Origin: SAR202 cluster bacterium | Lineage (GTDB): Bacteria; Chloroflexota; Dehalococcoidia; Lucifugimonadales; UBA3495 | DNA length: 33,536 nt | Assembly: GCA_013204585.1 (NCBI GenBank) | Contig: JABMNL010000065.1 | Location: 1-33,536 of the forward strand | Direction: 5' to 3' | Shown here: in pieces, positions 22,877 to 32,209 of the stretch | How the letters are laid out: the number at the start of each line of letters is the position of its first letter | Position numbering within the stretch: the first letter of the stretch is position 1 | Notes under the pieces: generated by a model | Told to the model about the DNA's origin: nothing | Databases searched by the model: none | The model's input: only the letters and a program-made list of their open reading frames with translations | Made by a program: the position numbers and the translations under genes

Positions 22877-24727
22877 CTAGCCCCTGGTGCCGACCCCGTC
22901 GCGGCGGCGATGTTTGCGGTCTAGGGCGGAGAGGGCCATCTTGCGGAGGCGGAAGTTTAGGGGCGTGACCTCAACCAGCTCGTCGTCCGAGATGAATTCG
23001 AGGGCTTCTTCCAGGCTCATTACTATGGTGGCGTTCAGGCGTTTGGCGACGTCGGCGGTGGACGAGCGCATGTTGGTCAACTTCTTTTCTTTGCAGACGT
23101 TGATTTCGATGTCGCCCTCGCGTCGGTGGGAGCCGACAATCATGCCCTCGTAGACTTGGGTGCCTGGGTCGATGAACGTATCGCCCCGACCTTGGGCGTT
23201 GAGCAAGCCGTAAGTCACGGCCATGCCACGCTCGGAAGCGACTAGCACTCCACCGGGTTGGGTCTTCAAATGCCCTTCCATCGGCTCGTAGGAGAGGAAG
23301 GTGCTGTTTTTCACTCCGTCGCCGCGGGTGGTGCGGAGGAAGAACGAGTTGAACCCGATTAGCCCGCGGGTGGGTATCTTGTATTCCATGTGAACGTAAC
23401 CGTTCTCGTCGTACCGCATGTCCCTAAGTTGGGCCAGGTGGCCGGACAGGTATTCGGTTAGCGGCCCCACGTACTGTTCGTTGGTGCTAATGTTCAGAAT
23501 CTCGTAGGGCTCGTGAATCTTGCCGTCTACCACTTTGGTGACGGGCTCGGGTCGTGACACTTGGAACTCGAAATTCTCGCGGCGCATGGTTTCGACCAAA
23601 ATTGACAGGTGCAACTCGCCGCGGCCAGCGACTAAGAAAATGTCTGGGCTAGCGGTGGTTTCCACTTGCAGGCTGACGTTGGTCCGCAGCTCTCGCATTA
23701 GGCGGTCGTGGAGATTGCGAGACGTGCAGTGGTCGCCCTCTTTGCCCATAAATGGGGAGGTGCTGACGCCAAAGGTCATCCGGACAGTTGGCTCTTCAAT
23801 GGTGATGGTCGGCAAAGCATCATGATGCTCTTGAGAGGAGATGGTGTCGCCGATGGAGACGCCTTCGGGTCCGGTCACGGCGACGATATCTCCGGCAACA
23901 GCCTCGGCTACTTCCACCCGTTGCATGCCGTGGTATACGAAGATACGCTCCAGGTTGTGGTTGGTTGGCTCACCGGTGGCGCTTAATAGAGAGATGCCGT
24001 CTTTGAGCCGGATTGTCCCTCTAGTGATCCGGCCAATGGCCACCTGTCCCTTGTAATTGTCGTAGTCCAGTGCGGCAACGAGCATCTGCAACGGTGCTTC
24101 TGGGTCGCCAGTGGGGGGTGGTACGGAATCTAGAATGGCTTCGAAAAGCGGCGTCATGTCCGTTCCGGGCGTGTTCATATCGGCGGTGGCGTAACCCTGC
24201 TTGGCCGAGGCGTAAAAAATCGGGAATTCCAACTGGTCGGCGTTGGTAGCTAGCTCCAAGAACAGGTCTTGAATCATCTCGATAACCTCGGGCACGCGGG
24301 CCTCGGGGCGGTCAATCTTGTTGATGAGCACCATGGGTTTTACGTTTTGCTGTAACGCTTGGCGCAGCACGTAGGTGGTCTGGGGCATGGGGCCGTCTAC
24401 AGCGTCTACCAATAGGAGACAGCCGTCGGCCATGTTCATAATTCGCTCTACCTCGCCACTGAAATCAGCGTGGCCAGGCGTGTCGATGATATTAATCTTG
24501 ACGCCTTTGTAGTTGACCGAGGCGTTTTTGGCCAAAATCGTAATGCCGCGCTCACGTTCCAGCGGGTTGGAGTCCATGATTAATTCGCCAACATCTTGGT
24601 TGGCGCGGAAAACTTGGCCCTGTTTCAACAGCGCATCGACCAGAGTCGTTTTACCGTGGTCAACGTGCGCGATTATGGCTAGGTTGCGTATCTTGCTGTT
24701 CTGATTAACCGTCAAATTAGTACTCAA
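22877..24727 (-). CDS. typA: Translational GTPase TypA/BipA
   Basis: A 616-residue ribosome-associated GTPase of standard length, involved in ribosome assembly and stress or cold adaptation. The GTPase motifs are G1 AHVDHGKT (20-27), [12 protein letters not shown] (switch I), [12 protein letters not shown] (G3) and [14 protein letters not shown] (G4). EF-G-like domains follow ([40 protein letters not shown] at the C-terminus, the BipA-specific domain). The start is TTG at 24725-24727 with a GGAG about nine bases upstream on the minus strand; no ATG fits better. It is divergent from the NTF2-like gene. Confidence 0.95.
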   Translation of the reverse strand: MSTNLTVNQNSKIRNLAIIAHVDHGKTTLVDALLKQGQVFRANQDVGELIMDSNPLERERGITILAKNASVNYKGVKINIIDTPGHADFSGEVERIMNMADGCLLLVDAVDGPMPQTTYVLRQALQQNVKPMVLINKIDRPEARVPEVIEMIQDLFLELATNADQLEFPIFYASAKQGYATADMNTPGTDMTPLFEAILDSVPPPTGDPEAPLQMLVAALDYDNYKGQVAIGRITRGTIRLKDGISLLSATGEPTNHNLERIFVYHGMQRVEVAEAVAGDIVAVTGPEGVSIGDTISSQEHHDALPTITIEEPTVRMTFGVSTSPFMGKEGDHCTSRNLHDRLMRELRTNVSLQVETTASPDIFLVAGRGELHLSILVETMRRENFEFQVSRPEPVTKVVDGKIHEPYEILNISTNEQYVGPLTEYLSGHLAQLRDMRYDENGYVHMEYKIPTRGLIGFNSFFLRTTRGDGVKNSTFLSYEPMEGHLKTQPGGVLVASERGMAVTYGLLNAQGRGDTFIDPGTQVYEGMIVGSHRREGDIEINVCKEKKLTNMRSSTADVAKRLNATIVMSLEEALEFISDDELVEVTPLNFRLRKMALSALDRKHRRRDGVGTRG

Positions 24728-24846
24728 TTATTTTTACTCCACTAGACATGATAACATCAGGCCGCAATTATTGTCGGGAGTTTACATATTCATTTACCGG
24801 CGGCCCGTTACGTTTCCACCGCTTAATCCGTAGAGGAGACCGGCAG

Positions 24847-25302
24847 ATGTCTGCGAAAGAAGATATTAGGAAGACGATTGCGCAGTTCGCGAACAGTTTC
24901 GACCTCAATGATTGGTCGTTGCTGGAATCGTCCTTGGCCAATGCATTAACCGTGGACTACACGGATTTGCGCGAGAACCCGCCGAAAGAGATGACTGCGC
25001 ATGAATACGCCCAAAACCAGCGCAAGGCCCTAGAAGGCCTGTACACCCAGCACATTATCGGCAACCTGGAGATAGCGGTTGACGAGCAACGGGCTAAGGT
25101 GCGGGCCAGCGGCGTCATATTTAGGGCATCAAACGATGCTAGCTTCAATACCCACGCCAGATTCCTGTTTGGCTTGTTGGTTGACCAGGACCGGGGTTGG
25201 GTAATTGACCGAATCGAGCAGACGGTGCTGTGGAGCGAGGGAAACCCAGATATTCAGAGTGAAGTTAAGAAACAGCGGACTCCTCGAAAACTGGGCTTCT
25301 GA
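24847..25302 (+). CDS. NTF2-like / SnoaL-type protein
   Basis: A 151-residue protein of the cone-shaped NTF2/SnoaL-like fold: an N-terminal helix KEDIRKTIAQFANSFDLNDW then SLLESSLANALTVDYTDLRE, and strands such as LYTQHIIGNLEIAVDEQRAKV, ASGVIFRASNDASFNTHARF and WVIDRIEQTVLWSEGNP. The fold includes small hydratases, isomerases and nonenzymatic binders; the substrate is unknown. The ATG at 24847 follows GAGGAGA (about 24832-24838) and matches the family start; the open frame from 24748 adds an unrelated N-terminus. The region 25303-25470 shows no gene. Confidence 0.75.
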   Translation: MSAKEDIRKTIAQFANSFDLNDWSLLESSLANALTVDYTDLRENPPKEMTAHEYAQNQRKALEGLYTQHIIGNLEIAVDEQRAKVRASGVIFRASNDASFNTHARFLFGLLVDQDRGWVIDRIEQTVLWSEGNPDIQSEVKKQRTPRKLGF

Positions 25303-25470
25303 AGTTACATAATTCGACGTTATAGACAATTATGTTATCTATAACCGTAAACCCAAATATTATCTGCCGCACATAGGTTTGATGTTGCGCATCTACGGGT
25401 TCATACTTTGAATAAGGGCGTGTCATAAGGCGCAATCCGACGCCCAAATCTCGAACCCGGACGAAAAACA

Positions 25471-25668
25471 ATGGAAGCTGCAGATATCATCGGCGTCGTT
25501 ATCGGCGGGTCTACAATTGCCTTATTGCTATTGGTAATCGTTCTGTTCCAGTCCGTCTACATCGTCCTGCCCCGGAAGGAACTGTACGAAAAGTACGTCC
25601 TTAAAGACGCGCCTGCCGAGCCAGAGGAAGTAGAACAGGACGCAGAAGAACCGGTTCTAGTTCAATAA
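25471..25668 (+). CDS. Small single-pass membrane protein
   Basis: A 65-residue protein. Residues 6-33 form one hydrophobic transmembrane helix (IIGVVIGGSTIALLLLVIVL then FQSVYIVL). A short basic stretch follows (RKELYEKYVLK) and then a very acidic Pro/Glu tail (DAPAEPEEVEQDAEEPVLVQ), suggesting N-out/C-in topology by the positive-inside rule. I do not recognise the family. The ATG at 25471 has no clear Shine-Dalgarno. A strong terminator follows at 25720-25741, which supports a real transcription unit. Confidence 0.55.
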   Translation: MEAADIIGVVIGGSTIALLLLVIVLFQSVYIVLPRKELYEKYVLKDAPAEPEEVEQDAEEPVLVQ

Positions 25669-25719
25669 AATCAAATATCCCAGGCAGCAAACAAGCTGCT
25701 CCTGAAAGAAACTAAAAGA

Positions 25720-25741
25720 AGGCCCCATTTGGGGCCTCCTT
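25720..25741. terminator. Bidirectional intrinsic terminator between convergent genes
   Basis: Stem AGGCCCC (25720-25726) with GGGGCCT (25731-25737) around ATTT, followed on the plus strand by CCTTTTTTG and on the minus strand by TCTTTTAG. It lies between the 65-residue membrane gene (plus) and the Ig-domain gene (minus). Confidence 0.8.
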
Positions 25742-25763
25742 TTTTGTTGGCTATTCTGCCGAC

Positions 25764-27911
25764 CTAGTTGGCGGTTAGGTTGACAATGTCTGCGCCGCCT
25801 TGTTGCCAGGTGGCGGTCTGGCGAGCGTCTTTGCCGCCGACGGTGAAGGCTACGGTCTTGCCGTTGAAGCTTTGGCCCGAAGGCTGTGCTGCGGTCAGTA
25901 CGTACTCGCCGTCTTTGACCTTGGCCTCGCCGGCGTTGAGGGAACTTGAGACTGGAAGCGACATTGACGCGCTGCCGGTCTCACCCCCATTGGCGGTGGC
26001 AGTGACTTTGATAATCAGGGTGGTGGAGTCTGAACCGGCAATCCAGGCGATGATCACGGTGTCGTCCGGGGCGGTTTTTCCGTCCAGAGTGGCCTTACCA
26101 ACGAACACGTTGGGCGGAACGCCGGAAGTGGCGGCGGCGTTGGACGCCCTTCTTGGCGTCACGTAAGTGTGGGTGAAGGGCTTTGACTTATCGACTGTCT
26201 CTACTCCGCCAACGGAGAAGGTTGCAAAGGCAATCTCGGAGTCGTCGTCGGTTGTGGCCTTGATAACCACCGTATCGCCGCCGCTAATCTTGGCGTTGGA
26301 TTGCGGCTCGGTAATCTTAACGTTGACGGTGGTGGTCTTTCGTATGATTGTGACGCTGACGGCGTCACTGGCCGTGTTGCCGGACGCGTCGGTGGCGACG
26401 GAGGTGATGCTCAAGGCTGGTGGGGTGTCTGTCGTCGCCGCCGGATTGGTGCGGGGCACGAAGTAGGTCATGGCATACGGCGGAGCGGAGATTGGCGTTT
26501 GGGCCACACCAGCAATCGCAAAGACCACGGTGATGGTGCCGGTTCCAGCTACTTCGGCGCGAATGTTGATGGTGTCGCCTTCAGCAATTGACTCGCTGCT
26601 ACCGGATACGGTGGAGCGACGGGATGACCCATTCGCCGTGGTGGTGACGACGGCGCTTTCCCTGGGACTGGTAATTTTCACCCCAACATCGGTGGCATGG
26701 GCTACGCGCAAGGTTATGTCATGCGAGCCAACGCGACCGTCCTTATCCAGGGCGGTAGCCTTGATTGCCACTGACGAAACGCCGGTGGGAATGGTGATCT
26801 CTACGGAGTAGGACGCTTCGGTCAACGTGGCGATGTCGACGCCCAAGAAGTTGAAAGTTACCGAGACAACACCCTCATCGTCTTTGGCCTCGGCGGTGAC
26901 GGTCACCACGTCGCTGGCGGCGACTACTGAGCCTAAAGCTGGCGAGGTTATGCGTACTACGGGAGTCTGGGCTTCTTCGATTTTCTTGGGATCCAAGCAC
27001 TCGTCGGTGACCTTTTTGCGCTCATCGGTGCCCAGGTCGTCGATACTCTTGGCACGGTCTCCGGCAATTTTTCGGGCGCATTCTGACACGATTTTTCCGA
27101 CCCCGCTGCGGCTCCGACGCTCCTCCGTGTCCACCTGGAATGTCCGGGCGGTTTCCAGGACGAATTCGCGGAAGCCGGTATCAGAGGTTGCAGCCATCAT
27201 CTGAAGGCGTTTTTCGTGGACATCTTCCCGTTTTTTGCGCAGGTCTGACAGGTCGCCGATTTTGAATGGGTCGCTTATTTCAGCGTTGGACAACCGGTCT
27301 AGCCGTTCGTCCACAATTTTGGCTCGGAACAAGCCCCGGACCTTCTCACCGATGCCTTCTCGGTCCGAGGACTGAACCAGCATGATGATGGCTTCGCCTT
27401 TCTCAATCCCAGCGCCTCGGCCGGTAAGTTCGGTCTTGGAGCCGTCCTCGCCCAGTGCCGTCACGTTATCGCCCTCTTTTTCGGCAGCGATTGTCCGCTT
27501 GTGTTTGCGGGTGGCACGTTCGGGTATGACCGTAATTTTGAGGGCGTTCAAGGGTTCCAAAGTGAGCAAGCCGTCGGCGTCGGTTATCGCACCGCTGACC
27601 AGTCCAGCAATCTTGAATTCGGTACCGATTGGCAGGTCGGAAAGACTCAGGTTCTCGTCTGGGGGGATGTTAACGACGGTGAAGTCCGTAACGAATACTG
27701 CAAATTCCAGACCCTTGGATTTGACGTTCAAAGTTAAGCCGTCGTCGCCTACTTTCGCTAGTCCGGTAAATCCTCGCCCAATAGTCGGTTGACCTTGGGC
27801 CGAAGCAGTGCTGGCGAACATGGCCAGCAGCAGCGCGCCGCAGAGGGCGAAGGCCAAAACTAGACTCAGCCGGGTAATCGGGTTTCGGGTTGTTTGGGTT
27901 ACCTGTGACAC
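25764..27911 (-). CDS. Exported protein with multiple bacterial Ig-like domains
   Basis: A 715-residue secreted protein. The Sec signal peptide spans about 1-38 (ITRLSLVLAFALCGALLLAM then FASTASAQG). Residues about 40-130 look like a small beta domain (FTGLAKVGDDGLTLNVKSKG). Residues about 130-310 are charged and helical. Three Ig-like modules follow, beginning VVRITSPALGSVVAASDVVT, VGVKITSPRESAVVTT and VNVKITEPQSNAKISGGDTV, each with the VxVKIT-P start. It ends in a beta domain (GEYVLTAAQPSGQSFNGKTV). No LPXTG or other anchor is seen, so it may be released or bound non-covalently. The function is unknown (surface adhesion or structural). It shares an orientation with the lipoprotein gene 27992-28420. 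Confidence 0.75.
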   Translation of the reverse strand: MSQVTQTTRNPITRLSLVLAFALCGALLLAMFASTASAQGQPTIGRGFTGLAKVGDDGLTLNVKSKGLEFAVFVTDFTVVNIPPDENLSLSDLPIGTEFKIAGLVSGAITDADGLLTLEPLNALKITVIPERATRKHKRTIAAEKEGDNVTALGEDGSKTELTGRGAGIEKGEAIIMLVQSSDREGIGEKVRGLFRAKIVDERLDRLSNAEISDPFKIGDLSDLRKKREDVHEKRLQMMAATSDTGFREFVLETARTFQVDTEERRSRSGVGKIVSECARKIAGDRAKSIDDLGTDERKKVTDECLDPKKIEEAQTPVVRITSPALGSVVAASDVVTVTAEAKDDEGVVSVTFNFLGVDIATLTEASYSVEITIPTGVSSVAIKATALDKDGRVGSHDITLRVAHATDVGVKITSPRESAVVTTTANGSSRRSTVSGSSESIAEGDTINIRAEVAGTGTITVVFAIAGVAQTPISAPPYAMTYFVPRTNPAATTDTPPALSITSVATDASGNTASDAVSVTIIRKTTTVNVKITEPQSNAKISGGDTVVIKATTDDDSEIAFATFSVGGVETVDKSKPFTHTYVTPRRASNAAATSGVPPNVFVGKATLDGKTAPDDTVIIAWIAGSDSTTLIIKVTATANGGETGSASMSLPVSSSLNAGEAKVKDGEYVLTAAQPSGQSFNGKTVAFTVGGKDARQTATWQQGGADIVNLTAN

Positions 27912-27991
27912 GGAGGCACCTGTCTCTTGGAAATCTATTCTTCTTGAAGTAGTTTGCCGATGGCTACGCCTAAGTTAGGGCGCGTGGATGG

Positions 27992-28420
27992 TTAAGGTTC
28001 GTAGATGGCGACCAATACTAGGTCCATCTGCTCGTTGCTGGCCACACTGGCGACTACTTCGATGATGTTTGGACCTTCTTCCAGCGGCACGTCCAGCGTG
28101 AACATGCCGTCAATGTCAGGCTCGACAATGGCGTCATTGATGGTCACCACGGCGTCGACACGGGTGCGCCCAGTCACGGTCATGGGGCTAACAGCGGTGA
28201 ATATCTCAGTTTCAGCAGGTGCGACCAACTGCAGGAACAATTCGCCCGCCGTGGCTACGGGAGTGGAGGACGGCACGTCGGTGGCCAAGACTTGAGTGGG
28301 AGTCGTGACTGCGGCGGACGGCTCGGTAGTTTCGTCCGAAGCGCCATCGCCGCCGAGGCACGCCACCAGTGTGACAACTATTAGTCCTAGAAAGATTGGG
28401 AAAAGTACTCGTTTGTTCAT
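27992..28420 (-). CDS. Lipoprotein with Ig-like (glucodextranase-B-like) domain
   Basis: A 142-residue lipoprotein. The signal sequence MNKRVLFPIFLGLIVVTLVA is followed by the lipobox LVAC with Cys21. A Thr/Ser/Pro-rich linker follows (about 30-57) and then one small beta-sandwich domain: LQLVAPAETEIFTAVSPMTV, TGRTRVDAVVTINDAIVEPD and GMFTLDVPLEEGPNIIEVVA. The G-x-F-x-x-x-V-x-L-x-E-G-x-N-x-I-x-V pattern is typical of Ig-like glucodextranase-B domains. It is anchored outside the membrane by lipid. It lies 80 bases upstream of the large Ig-domain gene on the same strand, so they may act together at the cell surface. ATG at 28418-28420. Confidence 0.75.
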   Translation of the reverse strand: MNKRVLFPIFLGLIVVTLVACLGGDGASDETTEPSAAVTTPTQVLATDVPSSTPVATAGELFLQLVAPAETEIFTAVSPMTVTGRTRVDAVVTINDAIVEPDIDGMFTLDVPLEEGPNIIEVVASVASNEQMDLVLVAIYEP

Positions 28421-28652
28421 AGATGCGGTTTTATCTCTGGTAGTGAAATATTTAGTGTGAAACCGGCGAGAGTGTGAGGCGTATATTTAGGGTTGACCCA
28501 CGTATTCATATGCTCGGCCAACCAGTCGTTTACAGCAAGCCGTTTTTGGCTAACTGCCGGCGAAACTGCTGCGCCTGGGTGTGGCATAATCCTTCTTTCT
28601 TCTGCGGTGCATAAATTTCGCCGGTCAGGCGGCTAAAACTTTGGAGATTAAT

Positions 28653-30887
28653 ATGACCACCACTCATTCCGCTATCGGTCAGTCCATTGTCAGGGGAGAG
28701 GGTCCGGACAAGGTCTCGGGCAAAGCGGTTTACGCCGCCGACATCGTCCTGCCGGGCATGCTCTGGGGCAAAGTGCTGCGCAGTCCCTATCCCTACGCAC
28801 GAATTGTCAGCATCGACACTACTCAGGCCAAGGCCCTGCCGGGTGTCCGCGCGGTGGTGACCGGCGAAGACCTGCCCGAGACGCGGGTGGGTCGGCGTCT
28901 GGTTGACATGCCGGTGTTGGCCCAGGGCGTGGTGCGGTTCGTGGGCGAGAAGGTGGCCGCCGTGGCTGCGGACGACCCTGATATCGCCGATGAAGCCCTG
29001 CTGTTGATTGATGTGGTGTACGAGGAACTGACTCCGGTTTTCGACGCGGAAGAAGCCATGGGGCCGGACGCCTCGGCCCTGCATCCAGACATGGAGTCTT
29101 ACTCAGGCCTACCCCAGCCGCCGTCGGACATCAACAACGCCTTCGCCCACATGACTTGGGGCAAGGGCGATGTGGAGGCGGGGTTTCGGGAGTCGGATTT
29201 AGTCTTTGAGCACACCTTCAACGCCCAGTTGATGCACCAGGCGTACATCGAGCCCCATGCCTGCGTGGTCAGCGCCGAAGAATCGGGTCAGGTGCAAATT
29301 TGGGTCAACAACAAAGACCCTTATATGTTGCGTGACCAGTTGGCTGCCTGCTGGAGTATTCCTGCCGAGAGCATCGTGCTCAACCCGTGCCGAATCGGCG
29401 GCGACTTTGGCGGCAAGGGGTCGTTCATGGACGTGCCCCTCTGTTATTACCTGTCCAAGAATTCGGGCCGTCCGGTCAAGATGGTCATGGACTACATCCA
29501 AGAGCTGATGGCTGGCAACCCACGTCATCCAGCGGTGATGACCATCAAGACCGGCGTGATGAAAGACGGAACCATCAAGGCCCGCCAGGCCAGGGCGGTC
29601 TTCGACAGCGGCGCATACGGAGCGTTCAAGCCCTCGGTCTACCTGCGGGGCGCCGACCATCTGTGCGGCGTCTACAACATCCCCCACGCCAAAATCGATA
29701 GCTACACGGTCTACACCAACAACGTGCCCCGCGGCCACATGCGCAGTCCCGCCAAGCCCCAGGTGGTGTTTGCCGTGGAGTCCCACATGGACATGATTGC
29801 CCACGAACTCGGCATGGACGCATATGAGTTCCGGCTGAAGAATGTCATGCGCGACGGCGAAGCCTCACCAATTGGTCGCTATTGGCAAAAGATGAAGGCG
29901 GTAGAAACATTGGAAGCGGCGGCCAAGGCAGCCGGTATGATCGGGTCACAAGGAGCGGCGCTGCCGCCCAACACGGGCCGGGGCATGGCCATGACCGACT
30001 TGGTGCAGGGCGTCGGCCAGTTCGCGGCCAAGATTGGCCTCAGTGACGAGGGGAACCCCCAACTACACATGGCGTTCTGGGACACCGGCACCGGCTCCCA
30101 CACAGTGTTGCGCCAGATGGTGGCCGAAGAACTGACCTTGGATACGGAAGACGTGGAAATAGTCTTGGAAGACACGGCCCACATGCCCTACAGTTCCGGC
30201 TCGGGCGGCAGTCGGGTCACCTACACCGCCGGACAGGCAGTGGTGGGCGCGGCCAGGGAACTGCGTGGCAAGCTCATCGAGGCGGCGTCACCATTGTTGG
30301 ACGCCCCCGAAGAACAGGTGACGCTGCAAGGTGGACGCTTGGTGGCGGCGGGGCGGAGCATGAGCATCGCCGAGGTGGTCAGTCGAACCGGCGGTGACGC
30401 GCTAACTGGGGAGACCAGCGTCACGTCTGAATCGCCGGAGATTACGTCGTTCTGCACTCAAGTGGCCGAGGTTGAAGTTGACACGGAGACCGGCCAAGTC
30501 ACGGTCAACAAGGTAATCAGCGTCCACGACACCGGCGCAATCCTGAACCCGCTGAACCACCAAGGGCAGGTCGAGGGTGGACTAATTCAGGGCCTTGGCT
30601 ACGCCCTGATGGAAGAACTCAAGCTGGAAGATGGCCGAATCTCCACTCTAAGCTTTGGCGACTACAAAATCCCAACCTCAGCCGACGTCCCAGTGATGGA
30701 AACAGTCCTCGTCCAAGGTGACGTTGGCCCCGCCCCCTACGAGAGCAAAGGCATCGGCGAAAGCAGCAACATCCCCATAGCCGGTGCCATAGCCAACGCC
30801 GTCTTCGACGCAGTGGGTGTGCGTATCACGGATTTGCCAGTCACGGCGGACAAGGTGCTGGCGGGGTTACGGGTGAAGAATCGATAG
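28653..30887 (+). CDS. Molybdopterin-binding xanthine dehydrogenase / CoxL-like large subunit
   Basis: A 744-residue molybdenum-hydroxylase large subunit. The N-terminal hammerhead domain is at about 1-130 (DKVSGKAVYAADIVLPGMLW, VGEKVAAVAADDPDIADEAL). The molybdopterin-cytosine-dinucleotide domain includes GGDFGGKG (249-256), GHMRSPAKPQVVFAVESHMD and the catalytic Glu703 in SKGIGESSN. Related enzymes oxidise CO, xanthine, aldehydes or aromatic CoA esters, but the AYxCSFR-type active loop of true CO dehydrogenase is not present, so CO oxidation is unlikely. The ATG at 28653 follows GGAG; the TTG at 28641 overlaps that site. No FAD or Fe-S subunit is adjacent, so the gene is an orphan in this window. 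Confidence 0.88.
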   Translation: MTTTHSAIGQSIVRGEGPDKVSGKAVYAADIVLPGMLWGKVLRSPYPYARIVSIDTTQAKALPGVRAVVTGEDLPETRVGRRLVDMPVLAQGVVRFVGEKVAAVAADDPDIADEALLLIDVVYEELTPVFDAEEAMGPDASALHPDMESYSGLPQPPSDINNAFAHMTWGKGDVEAGFRESDLVFEHTFNAQLMHQAYIEPHACVVSAEESGQVQIWVNNKDPYMLRDQLAACWSIPAESIVLNPCRIGGDFGGKGSFMDVPLCYYLSKNSGRPVKMVMDYIQELMAGNPRHPAVMTIKTGVMKDGTIKARQARAVFDSGAYGAFKPSVYLRGADHLCGVYNIPHAKIDSYTVYTNNVPRGHMRSPAKPQVVFAVESHMDMIAHELGMDAYEFRLKNVMRDGEASPIGRYWQKMKAVETLEAAAKAAGMIGSQGAALPPNTGRGMAMTDLVQGVGQFAAKIGLSDEGNPQLHMAFWDTGTGSHTVLRQMVAEELTLDTEDVEIVLEDTAHMPYSSGSGGSRVTYTAGQAVVGAARELRGKLIEAASPLLDAPEEQVTLQGGRLVAAGRSMSIAEVVSRTGGDALTGETSVTSESPEITSFCTQVAEVEVDTETGQVTVNKVISVHDTGAILNPLNHQGQVEGGLIQGLGYALMEELKLEDGRISTLSFGDYKIPTSADVPVMETVLVQGDVGPAPYESKGIGESSNIPIAGAIANAVFDAVGVRITDLPVTADKVLAGLRVKNR

Positions 30888-30921
30888 CGGCAGATGGAGA
30901 AGGGATGGAAATGTTCACTGT

Positions 30922-30952
30922 AAGAAGGTGTCAACTGCTTCTTGTTGTTTTT
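30922..30952 (+). terminator. Possible weak terminator after the molybdenum hydroxylase gene
   Basis: Six-base arms AAGAAG (30922-30927) and CTTCTT (30938-30943) with a 10-base loop, followed by GTTGTTTTTG. The stem is AT-leaning and the loop long, so this is only a candidate. Confidence 0.35.
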
Positions 30953-31012
30953 GTGCGAGAAGATGTTTAATTATTCAGACACGGATGATTTCAATGTTTA
31001 TGAGGGCCAATG

Positions 31013-32209
31013 ATGACAGACTGGTTGACTATTGACCTGTTTTGCGGGGCGGGCGGCATCACAGAAGGCTTTAGGCAAGCGGGATTTCGTTGCATCTTCG
31101 CAAATGATAATAACCTTGATTCATTAAAGACGTTTCGTAGAAACCACCCGAATGTCGAAGTGACCTCTGCTGCCGTAGAGTCGTTGAATCCGGCAGCCGT
31201 TAGGCATTCGCTGGCGTTAGTCAGAGGCGAACTGGATTGCTTAGTCGGGGGGCCCCCATGTCAAGGATTTAGTATCAACGCCCCAGTTCGTTTTCAAGAC
31301 GACCCGCGAAATAAATTAATTCAACAATATCTTGGTTTCGTTGAGGAATTTTGTCCGAAGACCTTGGTGATTGAAAACGTTCCCGGCCTCGTTTCGTTTC
31401 AAAATGGGTTTGTAGTGCGAAGCATATTAGATGATTTAGCGAAATTAGGTTACCAGTTCAGTGCAAAAATCTTATCTGCGGCCCATTATGGTGTTCCTCA
31501 GGAGAGATGGCGGCTGATTATCTTGGGTTCGCGAACAGAAGTACCTATGGACCATCCAGAACCTACTCATGCTGCCGAGGGGCGAGCTAATTTCACGGGA
31601 GGGCGTTCGTTAACTTTCAAACTCGCCCCGGTAGATACCATTAGATTGGCTCCTGCCGTGACGGTAGAGCAAGCCCTAGATGACCTACCTTTCTTAGAAT
31701 CTGGGGAAGGTTGTGAAATTGTTCCTTACACAAAGGCGGCCCATTCGGCGTATGCAGTACGCATGCGAGAGGATTCGGACTTCATTTACCATCATGTAGC
31801 TGGGCGCATTGCCGCAATTAATATCGAACGTTTGCGGCACATCAAGCCGGGTGGTAGTTGGCGTGACCTTCCGATTGATTTACTGCCTGAAGGAATGAAA
31901 CGGGCTAGGCGATCCGACCACACCAAACGTTACGGGCGATTACGGCGCGATGGGCTTGCTGGAACAGTCATGACGAAAATGGATCCGCATTGGGGAGCAG
32001 CATTTCATTACAACCAAGATCGAACGCTGACAGTGCGTGAGGCAGCCCGACTTCAATCTTTCCCAGATAGTTATCGGTTCTCAGGCTCTCGTGGGTCGCA
32101 GTATCGTCAAGTCGGAAATGCAGTACCGGTGTTGATGGCCAAGGCGGTGGCTGAATCTATAGGTGTAACACTCGACTCCATGAACTCATCAACTGTGTCA
32201 TACGCCTAA
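31013..32209 (+). CDS. DNA (cytosine-5-)-methyltransferase of a type II restriction-modification system
   Basis: A C5-cytosine methyltransferase of 398 residues from this ATG (one longer from the ATG at 31010). The motifs are in order, numbered from 31010: I DLFCGAGG (9-16), IV GGPPCQGFS with catalytic Cys84, VI ENVPG (122-126), VIII QERWRLIILG, a target-recognition region of about 180 to 330, and X QVGNAVPVLMAKAVAES at the C-terminus. The ATG at 31013 is preferred because GAGGG (31002-31006) is then six bases away. Its stop overlaps the endonuclease start (TAATG), a tightly coupled pair. Codons look more AT-rich than in the flanking genes, suggesting transfer. The recognition sequence cannot be read. 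Confidence 0.93.
   Translation: MTDWLTIDLFCGAGGITEGFRQAGFRCIFANDNNLDSLKTFRRNHPNVEVTSAAVESLNPAAVRHSLALVRGELDCLVGGPPCQGFSINAPVRFQDDPRNKLIQQYLGFVEEFCPKTLVIENVPGLVSFQNGFVVRSILDDLAKLGYQFSAKILSAAHYGVPQERWRLIILGSRTEVPMDHPEPTHAAEGRANFTGGRSLTFKLAPVDTIRLAPAVTVEQALDDLPFLESGEGCEIVPYTKAAHSAYAVRMREDSDFIYHHVAGRIAAINIERLRHIKPGGSWRDLPIDLLPEGMKRARRSDHTKRYGRLRRDGLAGTVMTKMDPHWGAAFHYNQDRTLTVREAARLQSFPDSYRFSGSRGSQYRQVGNAVPVLMAKAVAESIGVTLDSMNSSTVSYA

Noticed and set aside
25768..27792. Several long plus-strand open frames opposite the Ig-domain gene
   Set aside because: They are antisense shadows of a GC-rich, low-complexity coding sequence; none resembles a known protein and none has a ribosome site.
29199..29804. 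A 201-codon minus-strand frame inside the molybdenum hydroxylase gene
   Set aside because: Shadow frame: His/Val-rich translation typical of the antisense of a GC-rich gene, lying fully inside a clearly recognised coding sequence.
28653..30887. True form I CO dehydrogenase large subunit (coxL)
   Set aside because: The characteristic AYxCSFR active loop is not present, and no CoxM/CoxS genes are adjacent.
30945..30973. Promoter (TTGTTT and TAATTA) for the restriction-modification genes
   Set aside because: The spacing is 17 but the -10 matches only two of six consensus bases, so I could not support it.
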